64,000 bases of DNA from Salvia splendens. Taxonomy: Eukaryota; Streptophyta; Magnoliopsida; Lamiales; Lamiaceae. Below are positions 13,212-25,565 of this stretch, one piece after another. The notes beneath the pieces are model-generated. The model had not been told where the DNA came from. It made no database searches and saw only the letters and a list, made by a program, of their open reading frames with translations. Every line of letters begins with the position of its first letter. Position 1 is the first letter of the stretch. Both the position numbers and the translations under genes were made by a program. The stretch covers positions 21,320,209 through 21,384,208 of the forward strand of contig NC_056033.1 in the NCBI RefSeq assembly GCF_004379255.2. The letters are read 5' to 3'.

Positions 13212-13464
13212 AGTAAAATTGAAAATACTATTGATGAAGTCGGTCGTGTTGACTTTGCAGTCAGTTTTTTTCTTCTTCTTCGAATGAACGCATTAGAAAA
13301 TTATTTTTTTGGTACTTGATGTTGAGTGATTTTTGCATGTGGAGTTATGGCCGTGCAAACATGAGTTAGTCATTGAGCTAGGGAGCCACTTGGCTTGGCA
13401 AAGAGAGGTAGGGGATGAGCTCAACTAGCCATTATGAATTGAAGCGGTCACCCCATCATTTTTT

Positions 13465-14060
13465 CGTTTGACTATATATTCCCTCCGTGCAGAAAAAAAG
13501 TTTTATTTGCGGAAGGTATTGATTTTAACGAGAAATTGATAAAATAAGAGAAAAAGGAGAAAAAATAGATAAAATATACTTCACTAGAAGAGAGGAAAAA
13601 AAAGTAGGTAAAGTAATAGAGAAACTATCCATTTTATAATATAAAGCTACTATTTGTGGACATCCCAAAATAATAAAATGAAATTATTTTTGTGGAAGGA
13701 AGGAGTATACATTCAAACAGGGATTTCTATATGATTTGACTGTATATTATTAGTAACTACAAAATGGTACTAATAATATACAGTCAAATCATATAGAAAT
13801 CCCTATTTGAATGTATACTCCTTCCTTCCGTCCATAAAAATAATTTCATTTTATTATTTTGGGATGTCCACAAATAGTAGCTATATTTTTAAAAATGGAT
13901 AGTTTCTCTCTTACTTTACCTACTTTTTCTCCTCTCTTCTAGTGAAGCATATTTTATCTATTTTTTCTCATTTTCTCTTATTTTACCAATTTCTCGTTAA
14001 AATCAATACCTTCCACAAATAAAACTTTTTTTCTGCACGGAGGGAATATATAGTCAAACG
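13465..14060. repeat. ~600-bp near-perfect palindrome
   Basis: Two ~285-bp arms are inverted copies of each other around a 12-base centre (13,756-13,767), joined by TGTATATTATTAGTA and TACTAATAATATACA. Each arm contains a complete Stowaway-like MITE (about 13,482-13,710 and 13,820-14,048) plus the same flanking DNA on both sides: GTTTGACTATATATT outside and GGGATTTCTATATGATTTGA inside. The pairing therefore extends beyond the transposon ends. A transcript through it would fold into a long hairpin. Confidence 0.9.
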
Positions 14061-14118
14061 CAAGTCAAAATGGTACATTACTAGTAACTACAAAAATACA
14101 TTACTAGCAATAACACAA

Positions 14119-14605
14119 AATAATGTAGCAAATTAGTTGAAAATAATGTAAATATTTACCGAAATAATGTGTAACTGCCTAACGTATGCATATTTACTGT
14201 AACCTTATGCAGTAGGTAATGTAACTAAAAAAGTGTATTAATGTAACAGAGAACTATATAACACACAATAATGTAGCACATCCGTAGAAAATAATATACA
14301 TATTTGCTGAAATAATCTTTAAAGGCCTAATGTAAGTAGATATACAGCAACCATAGGCAGTAGATAATGTAACTCAACAACTATATTAATGTAACATATT
14401 ATAGAATAACACACAATAATGTAGCACATCAATGAAATAATGTAAACATTTGCTTAAATAATGTATCAATGCCTAATGTATGCAGATACTATAACCTTAT
14501 GAAGCATATAATGTAAGTACAAAAGTGTATTAATGTAGTAACATATTATAATACAGAATATTGTAGCACATCAATGGAAAATAATGTATACATATTTGCT
14601 GCAAA
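14119..14605. repeat. ~148-bp tandem array (about 3.3 copies)
   Basis: The phrase AATAATGTAGCA recurs at 14,119, 14,267 and 14,415, with a diverged copy at about 14,557, giving a 148-bp period. Within each unit the order is the same: AATAATGTA, AATATTTAC or CATATTTGC, CCTAATGTA, a TAACCTTATG-like phrase, then TTAATGTAAC. No open frame. Confidence 0.75.
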
Positions 14606-15257
14606 TAATTGATTTATTGAAGCATAATTCAAAAACATAATCAATACCATGAACACGCATACACAATCATCAAACACAATAAACAGGAAATCAAAAACAT
14701 ATGAACAATCATTAGCAGATTAATCAACAATAAAGAACATGGGACTCCAGTTGCACATACACCTAAATTACGTTGTACTAACAAAATCCCACATTACTTG
14801 CTGCTAATTACTGAATCTAAATCAAAAATCAAAAATCAAAAATCAAAATCTCACTGATATTTCATTGGATTACACAATCATAACCCCTATAATGAACAAA
14901 TTAATGAATCACAGTCTACATTTTCGGAAGTAAAATTCACATTCTAAACAAAACCACCACAAATTTAGAAAATAATCTAGTTTAATGTAAACACGAACTG
15001 AAATTCTTGCTCCCCATAAGTTATATTCTGAAATTTCACCTGATTTCAGTCTCGAATAATGACGACGAATGGTTGAGCCAAAAAACGAAACACGACCATC
15101 GCTTGATGAATTCAGTCCAATTTGGGCAAATTTACCATCGCCTTTTCAGTCTCAATCATGTTTCAATCGACAGTGAAATGTTGTTTTTCGACTTCAAGTA
15201 TTTTCGTTTTTATGTACTATAGCAAACTATATTGGTAGATTCTTTTATGAGAATTAT
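14606..15257. other. AT-rich spacer, no gene
   Basis: I see no supported gene. A short tandem run of ATCAAAA units (about 14,823-14,849) is present. A 71-codon open frame at 15,007-15,222 has no recognisable motif and lies in repeat-derived DNA. Confidence 0.4.
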
Positions 15258-16474
15258 AGTTTTGAGTATATAGTGGCTAAATCCTGCTTTGAGTATAAGT
15301 GGGAGAAAATGTGTGTGAATGTGTAACACAAGGCCAATAAAGCAGTTGGTATACTCGAAAGCATTCTTTGAGTATAAATGGGAGATTGTTGAGGTTTTAT
15401 ACTAAAAGGTGCTTCGAGCGTACATGCCTTTGTACAGTCAGCTTGTGCATGTATACGAGAAACGCCACGTCCACTTGTTTACCTAATTATGAGAATAAAT
15501 AATATAATATAATGGTTTATTTATTGAAATATAATAAACAAGTCTAAGACTTCTTATTAAGAAGGTCAAAGTAGGGAAATTCGATGAATCCTCATGAGTT
15601 TTCCAGTAGGGGACTTGGCCAGATCTAGTAAGAAGAAAAACGCATTCACAACCTAGATAGACTTTGTCTACCTATTGGTATGAATGCGGTGTTTATGATA
15701 ATTCTCTCTTACCTAAGAAGAGATTAGTAACACCGGTGTGGTAAAACATTGAAAGGATCTAATACAAAATGTATTCTTTATTGCATCTACTGAAAGAATA
15801 TATTTAAGAAATTTTAGTATTTTCTAGTCTATGAAATTAATATCAATATTGTTTATTTAATCAAACGCCACTTTGACTTATCAATATGGGAAAGTTTATA
15901 CGTAACTCAAACATGATATCTTGGGTGGTAGTAATTGAATAACATATAGGTATTGGAATATTATTTCATAGAATTCGCGTGCTCAGTGTGGTATGATTAA
16001 ATCCCCAAGAGGTGTTTGAAAAGAGAATTTATTATTCAGAAATCTGCGCAGTTGAAATTTTATTCCACGAATAATAAATAAAGTTTCAAACTAGAAAACT
16101 CTTTGGAGAATTAATTTAATTCAAGTCATGTAGCAGACAAAGAATTAAATTGACGGATTAAGATAATCTTAAACGCGGGAAATATTATAAAATAAAATGG
16201 ACCCAAGTTATTTGTAATTTGGTGATTTAGATAGGAGTTCAATATTATTCTTTAGTGGAACAAAATAATATTTCATTGATAATATATTAAATCATGGGTC
16301 ATTTGATTTAATTAGATATTTATCTAATGGGTGAGCCCAACATCTATTTCATTCCATGGATCCCCATCCTAGCCCAATAAGTCCAAACTTATAAATAGAG
16401 AAGAGATGAGAAACCCTTCAATGTACAACACAATTCACATCACACTCCTCCTAACCCTAGCCGCCAATCATAGG

Positions 16475-16541
<67 letters not shown>

Positions 16542-16810
16542 CTCCCTCTTGCCTCGGTTTTCGTGCCCTAGCACGTGGGAGAATTAAGGTTTTGGTTTTT
16601 GTTCTTGTTCTATCCCAATTCATAGGATTAGATCAAAACAATCTTCTCGTGTTTGTGTTGGTTTTCCCTAGATCTCATATCACTTTTATTTGATTGTTCG
16701 AGATCCACCCACACGGATGAATAATCAAGGACATGGGAATAGTATGGAAGATTCGTGGTCGATAAATCAAGGATCTTCGGGTGGTGCAGCAAGCAACGTC
16801 AATCCAATGA
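15258..16810 (+). mobile_element. 3' end and LTR of a copia-type element
   Basis: A purine-rich tract AAATGGGAGAT is followed at 15,387 by TGTTGAGGTTTTATAC, a typical plant copia LTR start. The sequence before it (GAGTATAAGTGGGAGA, then GGTATACTCGAAAGCAT) closely parallels the end of the minus-strand element beside its LTR at 19,300-19,380, so the two are related families. The LTR runs into a CT microsatellite (16,479-16,539). I could not find its right terminus or a target duplication; the end given is approximate. Coding sequence of this element is absent. Confidence 0.65.
16479..16539. repeat. (CT)n microsatellite
   Basis: About 30 uninterrupted CT units. It lies in the copia LTR and produces a spurious Ser-Leu repeat reading frame. 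Confidence 0.97.
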
Positions 16811-16826
16811 TGGATCATGGGGTAAC

Positions 16827-16828
<2 letters not shown>

Positions 16829-16862
<34 letters not shown>
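16829..16862. repeat. (AT)n microsatellite
   Basis: An uninterrupted run of AT dinucleotides of about 34 bases, likely polymorphic. Confidence 0.95.
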
Positions 16863-16866
<4 letters not shown>

Positions 16867-17029
16867 GTCAAATTGCATGTGTACGTGTTTATTTGATGTA
16901 TTAATCTATAGGTCTAGGTTAATTGTATGAAATTGGAATAGAATGCATAATCACCTAAATAGATCCGTAAGGACCTGTTTGTTTTCCGTGTCTTCCGCTG
17001 CGGTAGTCCCAACTGTATATTACATGGAG

Positions 17030-17833
17030 AATAATGTACATTTTCATATTCGAATAATGTAGATAATTTTGTAACAATGGGTACTGTTCGTAACTGTAAT
17101 GTAAATATAAAAGATAAATATATACATTGCAAAATGCTTGAAACAAAAAAAAAATTAAGTTCAAATCGACGTTTGCTGGCTGGGTGGGTATACCCTAGCC
17201 CCAATGATAAGTTAACCCTATGGGAAAAAGAAGTATACTATGTTACTGGGTTGGTGCTAAACCCTAGCCCTATGGACTATTAAACCATTGAGGGAATGAT
17301 TTAACTTTCGGCCAACAACCAACAAATAAAAATCTACATTACTCAACGAGAGACATGTACGTTAAACGACTATATTCGTACATCAGAATCATCATGATAT
17401 CTAGTAATATTATTTCAAATGCAAACTTTGCTCGTAAAATGAGGTTGGTAATATGCCCTAGTCAAAGGATAGCTTATCCATAGAAATGAGATGAATACTC
17501 TAGGTTGATGGTTGAGTACTACACCCTAGCCGCATGGACTACAAAACCTTTGGGAAAAAGAATTAACTACCGCCCTTTAGCAAACAAATAAAAATCTACA
17601 TTACAAGGAAGTAAAATATACATTAACCTACTTTATTCGTACATTACAAGCATTATGAATTCTATGACATTTAGTCAAACACGAACTTTGCTGGCTGGGT
17701 TGGTAGTATACCCTAGCCCTAGGAATAACTTAACCCTAAGGAATGGGACCTAAGTTTCTGCCATTGGGGTTCTATACGAGAAGTTGTGGGTACTATAACC
17801 TAGCTCATTGGATAAGTTAACCATAGGGGAATG
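17030..17833. repeat. Degenerate ~250-bp repeat array, left part
   Basis: Related units recur: TTTGCTGGCTGGGT followed by TATACCCTAGCCC at about 17,173 and 17,686, with a diverged copy near 17,425. Companion phrases are ACAAATAAAAATCTACATTA and TTATTCGTACATTA. The same phrases resume right of the copia element (27,034-27,220), so that element inserted into the array. No coding potential. Confidence 0.7.
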
Positions 17834-19300
17834 TGTTGGGGTTTGGTGCCCCTTGCACAGCGGAAGACATGCATTCACAAATAAATCATACATATGGATC
17901 TATTTGACCGATTATGGGATTAACTGATTCACATGTAAAATATTGAATTGCATACAAGAACGCACAAAATCATGCTTAAGGAATTAAAATCCTAATTCAT
18001 GATATTCTACGGTTTAGGATTACCGATCTGATTCTCCAAAGAATCAACGATTGCTTGCGCCTTCTCCACGTGATGTTCTCGTACTCAACCACGAATCTTC
18101 TAATCTGTATCCCGAACTCAGATAATGACCTTTGGGTGGGCAAAGCTTGTCATAATCGAAAAAGGCTTGACTATAAAGAAGACAGAATATCAGTTTTCTC
18201 AAAAACCGATTTTTCGTCCACTCCCACTGGGGAGCACGAAAATTAAGAGTCAAATCACTTCATTTTGTCTTCTATTTAGTCTCCTTTATATAGAGTTATG
18301 ATGGGCCAGATTAGGGATCCATGGAGGTTGGACTTGGGCCAAACCCGTTGCACTTTTACTAATTAAATTGAGCCCCAATTTAATATAAGTCCAATAAAAT
18401 ATTATTATCATCCACTATAGAATAATAATATTGATTGCCCGTCCAATCCCAAATTACGAGTAATCCGGGCTTTACCTATTTAATTTATTATTTCTCGTGT
18501 TTAAGATATAAATATCCATTAATTAATTTAAGTCTGCTATTTGACTTTAATTAATTAATATCTTTTTCCAAGAGTTGTCTAGTTCAAAATCTTTATTTAT
18601 TATTCTGGAATAAATTCCAACCGGCCGGGTTTCTGAATAATAAAACCTTTTTCGAACACCTCTTGAGGATATTATCAAACTGGACTCACCCAGCACACGA
18701 TTCATTGCAATAACAATACTAGCACATCTAGACATTGATCACCACTACCCAAGATACCAGGATTCTTGGATTGCAAAAAATCCGCACCATTTGATAAATC
18801 AAAGTAGTGCATAATCAATATCGTATGCTCAATGTTATGTCAACAATGATTAAGAAATAACAATCACCGAGACCTCGTCTTTCAGTAAATAGCAAGAAAG
18901 ACTTATCTCAACTGTTAGATCCTTCAGTGCTATACCACACCAGTGTCGTTTATTTCCTAAGGTAAGGAAACATGCGGACTGACACTGCAACCTTTCACGA
19001 TAGGTAGCCAAAACCTATCTAGGTTGTGAAATTCTATTTCTCTTCTACAAAGGACCGACTGCGTCACCTTCTGTGAACGTCGTTCACGACCAGTCTACTA
19101 TGCAGAAGAATTAGACTTATTTGCTTCTTATACATTTAAATGTTTGAGAAACATCTTATAAATGCATAAGCAAACACCAATGCGATAAAATTAATTCTTC
19201 TCGCCTTGGGTTAAAAGTGGATTGTAGAGTTTATTGTATACAAGCAATTCTATCCGTGCAACATGCTCGAAATATGCTTTTCAGTATACCAATCCTAACA
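17834..19300 (-). repeat. 3' LTR of the copia element
   Basis: 1467 bp. On the minus strand it opens TGTTAGGATTGGTATACTG and closes CACCAAACCCCAACA. It contains AACCGGCCGGGTTTCTG at about 18,621-18,637. Confidence 0.95.
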
Positions 19301-19449
19301 ATCTCCCACTTATACTCAAAATCATGCTTTCGAGTATACCCACTGCCAAAACTCTCCCACTTATACTCTAAGCAGGTCTCGAACCATGATACATCGAACT
19401 ACCATACTTTTCACCTCATGTGTAAATCATGTTACCATATAGGCATTTT

Positions 19450-22300
19450 GTGAAAAGTTCTGCCAGGTTGTTCTCTGATGATATCTTGGAAACCATAACG
19501 TCTTGCTGCGCACTTAATCCTTAATTAATTTCATACTTCATCTCTATGTGATTGCTTAGCTTCATCAGCTCGTGTTTCCCTTGAGTTAGACATATGACTA
19601 GAGTAATTATAACAAAATATAATACTCATACACATACTCGGAATCACGGTCAAAGCTATTAGGAAGTTACTGAGATTAACAACTACCTTAGTAGTTTCCG
19701 ATGAAACCACACTTGTAATTTTCATGATGGAGTCTATGATTTGATCAACACTCCTTCATGTCTCAGTATTCAACTCCTAAAGTGAACACATAGTCAGAGG
19801 ATGACTCGATCACCGATCAATTATAAAATCGAGTCGATGTAACCTAAAGGACATAACATGGATGTCTGGTAAACTAGAGCATACCGTTTAGTCTTCTTCA
19901 AGTACTATAGTATATTCTTTACCCAATCCAATGTCCTTGGCCATGGTTAAAATGATATCATGCTTCTATGCCAACGGCAAAGCTAATATCTAACTTAATA
20001 CACATCATAGCATATATGAGACTTCCAATTATGGAACTTGTCTCATTTTTCTTGATCTCATTCAATGTCGAAAAACACTTGACTAGAGACAAAATAATTC
20101 CGTCTAGAAAAAGAAAAAAAAACTTTTCTTGAAATTTTCAATGCTAAAGTGTCTAAGTATTGTGTAGATGTAGGATTCTTTAAGAAAACATACATTCTTT
20201 TTTCTAGCAATCTAATGACACAGATGCTTAGAATGTAACTAGATTATCTTAAATCCATCATCCTTAAACTGGGTAGACGACCAGTTTCCTACGCTAGATA
20301 ACCCTCTTAGTTGTTTATCAACTTTTATAGATGTCATCATCGTATAGTACCAAGAATACCAAATATAGTGCACTTTCAACTTTCTTGCCATGTATTACAT
20401 AACCATTAAGATGTTCCATGCAGATGATCTCCTCAAGACTTCTCCTTAAAGAAAACTGTCTTGACAATCATAGTACATACATCCTAATTTATGTAGGCTA
20501 CAACAGACAATATACAGATCGACTTAGGCAAAAATGGCAGTCGAGAATATAATCCTCTCTGGGTATAACCCTTTGCCATTATTCTAGCCTTTTGAGATCC
20601 ATGCTTACACTTGCAGGTCCACTAGCTCCCACTGACTGAAATAATGTATGGGTAGTATCGCAAGTCTTGCAAACATTCTTGTCTATTTAAGATTGTTATT
20701 CAGAATCTATCATCTTATCAAGAATGATTATCTGAATAAGTCATTGCGTCCTTGTAGTTACAGGGATTATGTTCAAGTTGATCTAAGACTGAGTCTTAAG
20801 ACTCTTTTAGACCCATGAACTTATTATGTTCGCAAAGAACGCTCCCACTACGACACAACTCTTACAATCTTAGGTACAAACGTTGATTTTCTTAGTGCAT
20901 AAGTTTCTAATGATATGACTTCTTGGTTAAGATGGAAAATAGATATTCTCATTATCTTGAGAATTATCATGTTTGTTAGGCTTGTAGTTCTCCTCAAAAT
21001 CTTCATCAAAGAATCTAGTATTCGTGTAAACAAACACATATCTTGCCGTGAAGATTATAGAACCTGTACCTTTTCTATCATTTGGGACAGCCTTAAAACA
21101 TACCTCAGTACACAACTCCAATTACTTGTATACCTTTTTCCAAAACATGTGTTGGAATAACTCCACACCTTGAGATGTGCTGGACTAAACTTGCCTCTAG
21201 TCCACAACTCGTGTGTTGTAGAAGGTACTGATGTTATGATAGTTTCTTTAAGGTATAACTCGTTGTTTCCAACGTATATCCCATCAATGATAAGATGTTA
21301 TTGAGTAAAACTGTTCACTTATCGAACTTGTCTTCGAGAGACTTCGATATCTTCTTATATGACTATCCCATTCTTTAGAAGAATGCTTGGAGTAGTCAAC
21401 TAGGATTTAACTCCCACTACTGATCTTAACTCATTTGCTCGTCTCCTATGGTGTAAACCATTGAAACTTACTAGTCTTTCTATGTTGCATCTCTATATGT
21501 ATTCTGAATCCCTTGAACCACCAAAGGATTCTAACTTATAGTGCATCAACCAGACTTACTTGACCTTTAAGCTATTTAACAAACAAGTTGTTAAAATCTT
21601 GATAGTCACTTGAGTTAGACAAAATTAGTTTGAACAATTACTAAGTATTTTCTTGGCCTTATGTTTAAGTACCATAAATACTTTATCATTCATTGTTTAA
21701 GAAATTGAACTGTCGTGTTAAACACAATCTTTTTGCAATTATATTGTTTAGATACCATGATGTATAATTTGTTTTTCTATGGTACTATGACAGATATTCG
21801 ATCCACATTTCTCAATAATGCACGCATTATCAAATGACATCGAACATCATTTAATCATTAACAAGTTTAGAAACTGAAACTGAATTCTTTCCAAACTAAA
21901 CTGTACCAAGAAAACAAAGTCTTAAACATCAAAACAAAACAATAAAGTGAGCATAAAAAAATAGTTCCCACTGCAACAACTGCCCAACTGGATCTAGATC
22001 TCTCTTTTAAAAATTGCATTGTTATCTAAGTCATTGTCCTTCTGTAGAAGAGGTCAATCCGACTCACAATGCATCTTCTCTTTGCATTTTCACCAAAATT
22101 TTTCTTGTCTTTCTTGTTTGAGCAGACATTGATGACAATTCAGCTCTTCTCTCTTTCCATTACTAGTCTTCTGTTCGATTGAACTAAGACATAGGAAAGA
22201 TGCAGCTTTAACGAATTTGTCATCTATCATGATATCTTCCTCTATTAGTAAGAAAGTGAATATCATGTAGAAGGTTTCCAACTTTTAAGTACTAACCTTC
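19450..22300 (-). pseudogene. Decayed copia gag-pol remnant
   Basis: Minus-strand reading shows fragments of copia polyprotein in the expected order. At 19,531-19,725 is an RNase H C-terminal piece: SNFLIALTVIPSMCMSII, then a decayed DNSG segment (CYNYSSHMSNSRETRADE), as in copia RNase H with its NSxExR motif. Around 20,300-20,600 are reverse-transcriptase traces, including DVKTVFFK and a broken YxDDI segment. Near 22,090-22,280 is a lysine-rich gag-like stretch. Stops and frameshifts interrupt every segment and no block exceeds about 90 codons. It cannot encode any working enzyme. Confidence 0.7.
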
Positions 22301-22979
22301 ATATAATCACTTCCTATTATATTTGGCGATGAACTGAGTGTAGAAACTATTTGAGTAACTGAATCAGAAGATTCCTCAAAACATTCTATCTCTTTTGGAT
22401 GTTTCAACAGAATCTGGACAACGTCCTCATTGGATATCCCTCTTTCATCAATATAAACCAAGACGTGTCTTACTACTTAAAAGAAAGTAGTTTGACCTTC
22501 TATCTCAAAGAACTTGTCAAGTACATGCATGAAATGCATTCTTGGACTTTCTTTATAGAATTTTGTCGAGGAAATGGAGGACATGAATTGGTGAGTACAA
22601 ACTTTAAGTTTTCAGCTATGAGAATATTATCCATTTAATATTTACAGTCTACATAATTTTGGCCTTCGAGTTTGATTTCATTAAGGTTCGCAGACATTAT
22701 TAAGAATTTGGCTAAGAAGAAATAAAAATATTTATCACATACTATGCTTAATACATAATTGCAAACAACCACAAAACAATTTATGTATCTCGCAGCTGCC
22801 AAAACCAAAATAAGTACGCCTCTAGGGAGGTCATACAAATTCGGATTCCAACAATTTCCTGGTCACAATACCGACGGATAGTCCAGAGACCACTAAGGTG
22901 GCATGGCCGCCAAATATTGCCTAAGCATTTACCATAAATGTTTGCATCTAGGAATTTCATTTCTGTTTTGATACTCCTT

Positions 22980-23230
22980 CTAGGGAAGGTCGTACGCCAC
23001 TAACAAAATTCCATAGCTATCTTATAAATATGTTTAAACATATGAACTTGCAATTTCACAGGATTATGGCTCCCACTAGGGTGGGTCGCGATAATATTAG
23101 AAACTCGCTTCTAGTTTAAACAATTTACTATTAAGAAGTCTAATCTTATGAACTTGCTATTTCGTATGATTATTGCTCCCACTAAGGTGGGTCGCGATAA
23201 TATTAGAAGCTGCTTCATATATAGACCAAT
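22980..23230 (-). repeat. 106-bp direct repeat pair in copia interior
   Basis: TATGAACTTGC followed by GGTGGGTCGCGATAATATTA occurs twice, starting at 23,041 and 23,147. It is non-coding and lies between the gag remnant and the tandem array. Confidence 0.7.
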
Positions 23231-23599
23231 TTATGGAGACCATATACAACGCACTGTTGTAATTATCGCTTAGTCATTTTAAACATGGTTTTTGCATAAT
23301 TATCACATAAGCAGAAAAGGCAGATAATCCACTTAAACCAGATTAACACCAAATAAACAGATAAGTCCATTTAATTCATGGTAATTAATCTCACTGGATA
23401 ATTATTGGAATTAAATAATTAATCCCTTATCTTATCCAAAATAGGAATTTCAGATTTGTTAAAATTTATCTTGGATAATGGTTATCCAAATTAATTTAGG
23501 ATTTATCTAGATAGAGTTGAATCTATCTAAATCCTCTTAGGATTATTCTAGATTTTACAGGGGTAAAATCAAATCCTAAAATTCAAGATAAAACTGACC

Positions 23600-24600
23600 T
23601 TAGATTATCATTATCTAAATCTTACCAGGATATTTCAGGATAAAAATAAATTTCTCCAAATCCATAAGATGAAGATAAAATCCAATCATTCTAAGATTTA
23701 AACAATCTTAGATTATTTAGAATAAGAAACTAGAAAATATCATATCTATTAGGATTTATTCTAGATAAAATTAACTTTATCAAAATCCAATTAGATTAGG
23801 ATTATCTTGTATTATCTTTATCCAAATTTATCTAGGATATTTTCTAAATAGAAATAAATCTATTTATATCCATAAAGTTAGGATAAACTAGAATTAATAT
23901 TAATTAATTCAACTATGATTTAACTAAATAGAACTAAATCTATCTTAAATCCAAAAGATAATTACAATACTGGATTAACAATTATCTAAATCTTCCAAGA
24001 TATATTCTAGATAGATATAAATCTATCAATATCTATAAGATAGAGATAAACTTAATTATCTAAATCACAGGGATATTTTCTTAATAGAATTAAATCTACA
24101 AATATCCACAAGATAAAGATAAACATGGATTTTAATATCCAAATCTACTAAGATGTATTCTAGATAGATATAAATCTATCAATATCTACAAGATACGGAT
24201 AAACTTAATTAAAATTTATCTTAGTCTATCTAGGATTTATTCACATAGAATTAAATCTATATAAATCCATAAGACAAAATAAAACTAATTATTATCCAAA
24301 TATATCTAGGATTTATCTAGATAGAATCAAATCTATCCAAATCCATAAAATAAGGATAAAATCCAAACATAATTAATTATTTATCTAGTCTATCTTGGAT
24401 TTATTTACATAGAATTAAATCCTACAAAAATCCATAAGACAAAATAAAATAAAATTAATTATTATTATCCTAATTTATCTAGGATTTATCTAGATAGAAT
24501 TTAATCTATACAAATCCATAAATTAAAGATAAATATTCAATTAATCCATGATTTAATCAAAATTAAATTGTAGATAATCCAACTAAAGATAGATTCAAAT
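23600..24600 (-). repeat. ~80-bp degenerate tandem array in copia leader
   Basis: A unit containing GATTTATCTAGATAGAAT, TAAATCTAT and ATCCATAAGATAAAGATAAA recurs. The ATC(C/T)A(T/C)AAGA phrase falls at about 24,031, 24,104, 24,184, 24,265, 24,341, 24,430 and 24,514, spacings of 73-89 bases. Less regular units extend left to about 23,400. Extremely AT-rich, no coding. Confidence 0.75.
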
Positions 24601-24711
24601 TTTATCCAAAATTAATCTTGAATTTATCCAAAATTAGTTCCTAGGTTTTAGGAAACATAACTAATTTTGAAAATTTCTCCAAATTAGTTTCTAGGATTGG
24701 GGAAACCCTAA

Positions 24712-25260
24712 CTAATTTGGAAAGCTGCGCTGCCACACGAGCCCGGAAACGCCACCAACGAGCTCCCACTCGTCTCGCGAGCTTGCCGAGCCTGACGTCT
24801 CCGACGCTACTGCATCGACGTCGCTCCAGCCGCTGCTGCCCGGAACTCCGCTGTCATCGCGCTTGCAGATCGCCGCTGCAATCGTGCAGCTGCGTCGCTG
24901 CTCTCGCTGCAGCGTTCGGGCTGTCATGACTGCACCTGCTGTGCCGCGTCGCGCAAACTGCCCAGCCCGTAGGCTTGGGCTGCCGACGCAGCCTGGCCAG
25001 CCTGCCGTCGATTGAACTGCCGCCTTGCTGCTGCAGCATCACTGCAGTTGCCGCCTGATTACCGCTGCTGCGTCGTCGTCGCTACTGCGACGTCGTCGTC
25101 TCTGCAGCCACCGGCGCTGCGCTGCGTGATGCCGTCGCTGCTGTCGCAGCGTCGCCGCACCCGCCGCTGCCCACTCGCCGCCGCTGATGTCCGTGCTGTT
25201 TCTCAATTCGCATGAGTACCTAGCCTGATCGTGGTTTAATCCCACGTCGCAAACTCCATG
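24712..25260 (-). other. GC-rich low-complexity block in copia leader
   Basis: An abrupt switch from AT-rich DNA to more than 60% GC (two 60-base lines counted: 63% and 73%), dominated by GCC, GCT, GTC and CTG triplets. Short overlapping frames exist on both strands, none with a recognisable motif. It lies between the primer-binding site and the tandem array. It may be an expanded triplet region or captured host sequence. Confidence 0.6.
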
Positions 25261-25549
25261 TACGTCGATTTGAAAAACAAAAAACAATCAATTTGATTCT
25301 TGATGGAATAACAAGAACTGGGAAATTCTTTTCATTGATGGTTGAAGTCAAAGGTTGCGGCGCAAGAAATTGGTTCCATCAATCAAATTGTAGTCGTGGC
25401 GAGAAATTCTTGCCGATATTTGCATTCTTCGTTATCGTTGATGTATTTCGCCATCGAATAAAATTAACAACAACTACGCCACGAAGAAAATCATGCATCC
25501 AAATAATTCACATAACATGAAATTAATCCACATAATCAGAGCAAAAAAC

Positions 25550-25563
25550 TGGCTCTGATACCA
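25550..25563 (-). other. Copia primer-binding site
   Basis: The complement reads TGGTATCAGAGCCA, the standard plant copia site for the 3' end of initiator tRNA-Met. Two bases separate it from the 5' LTR. Confidence 0.93.
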
Positions 25564-25565
25564 AT

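Noticed and set aside
14119..14605. A CRISPR-like array
   Set aside because: Units are long, contiguous and degenerate without unique spacers, and this is plant nuclear DNA.
16406..16693. Open frame with a long Ser-Leu repeat
   Set aside because: Produced by the (CT)n microsatellite inside a copia LTR; no start context or homologous flanks.
24712..25287. Overlapping GC-rich open frames on both strands
   Set aside because: High GC lowers stop frequency; no frame has a domain, and the block is inside a retrotransposon leader.
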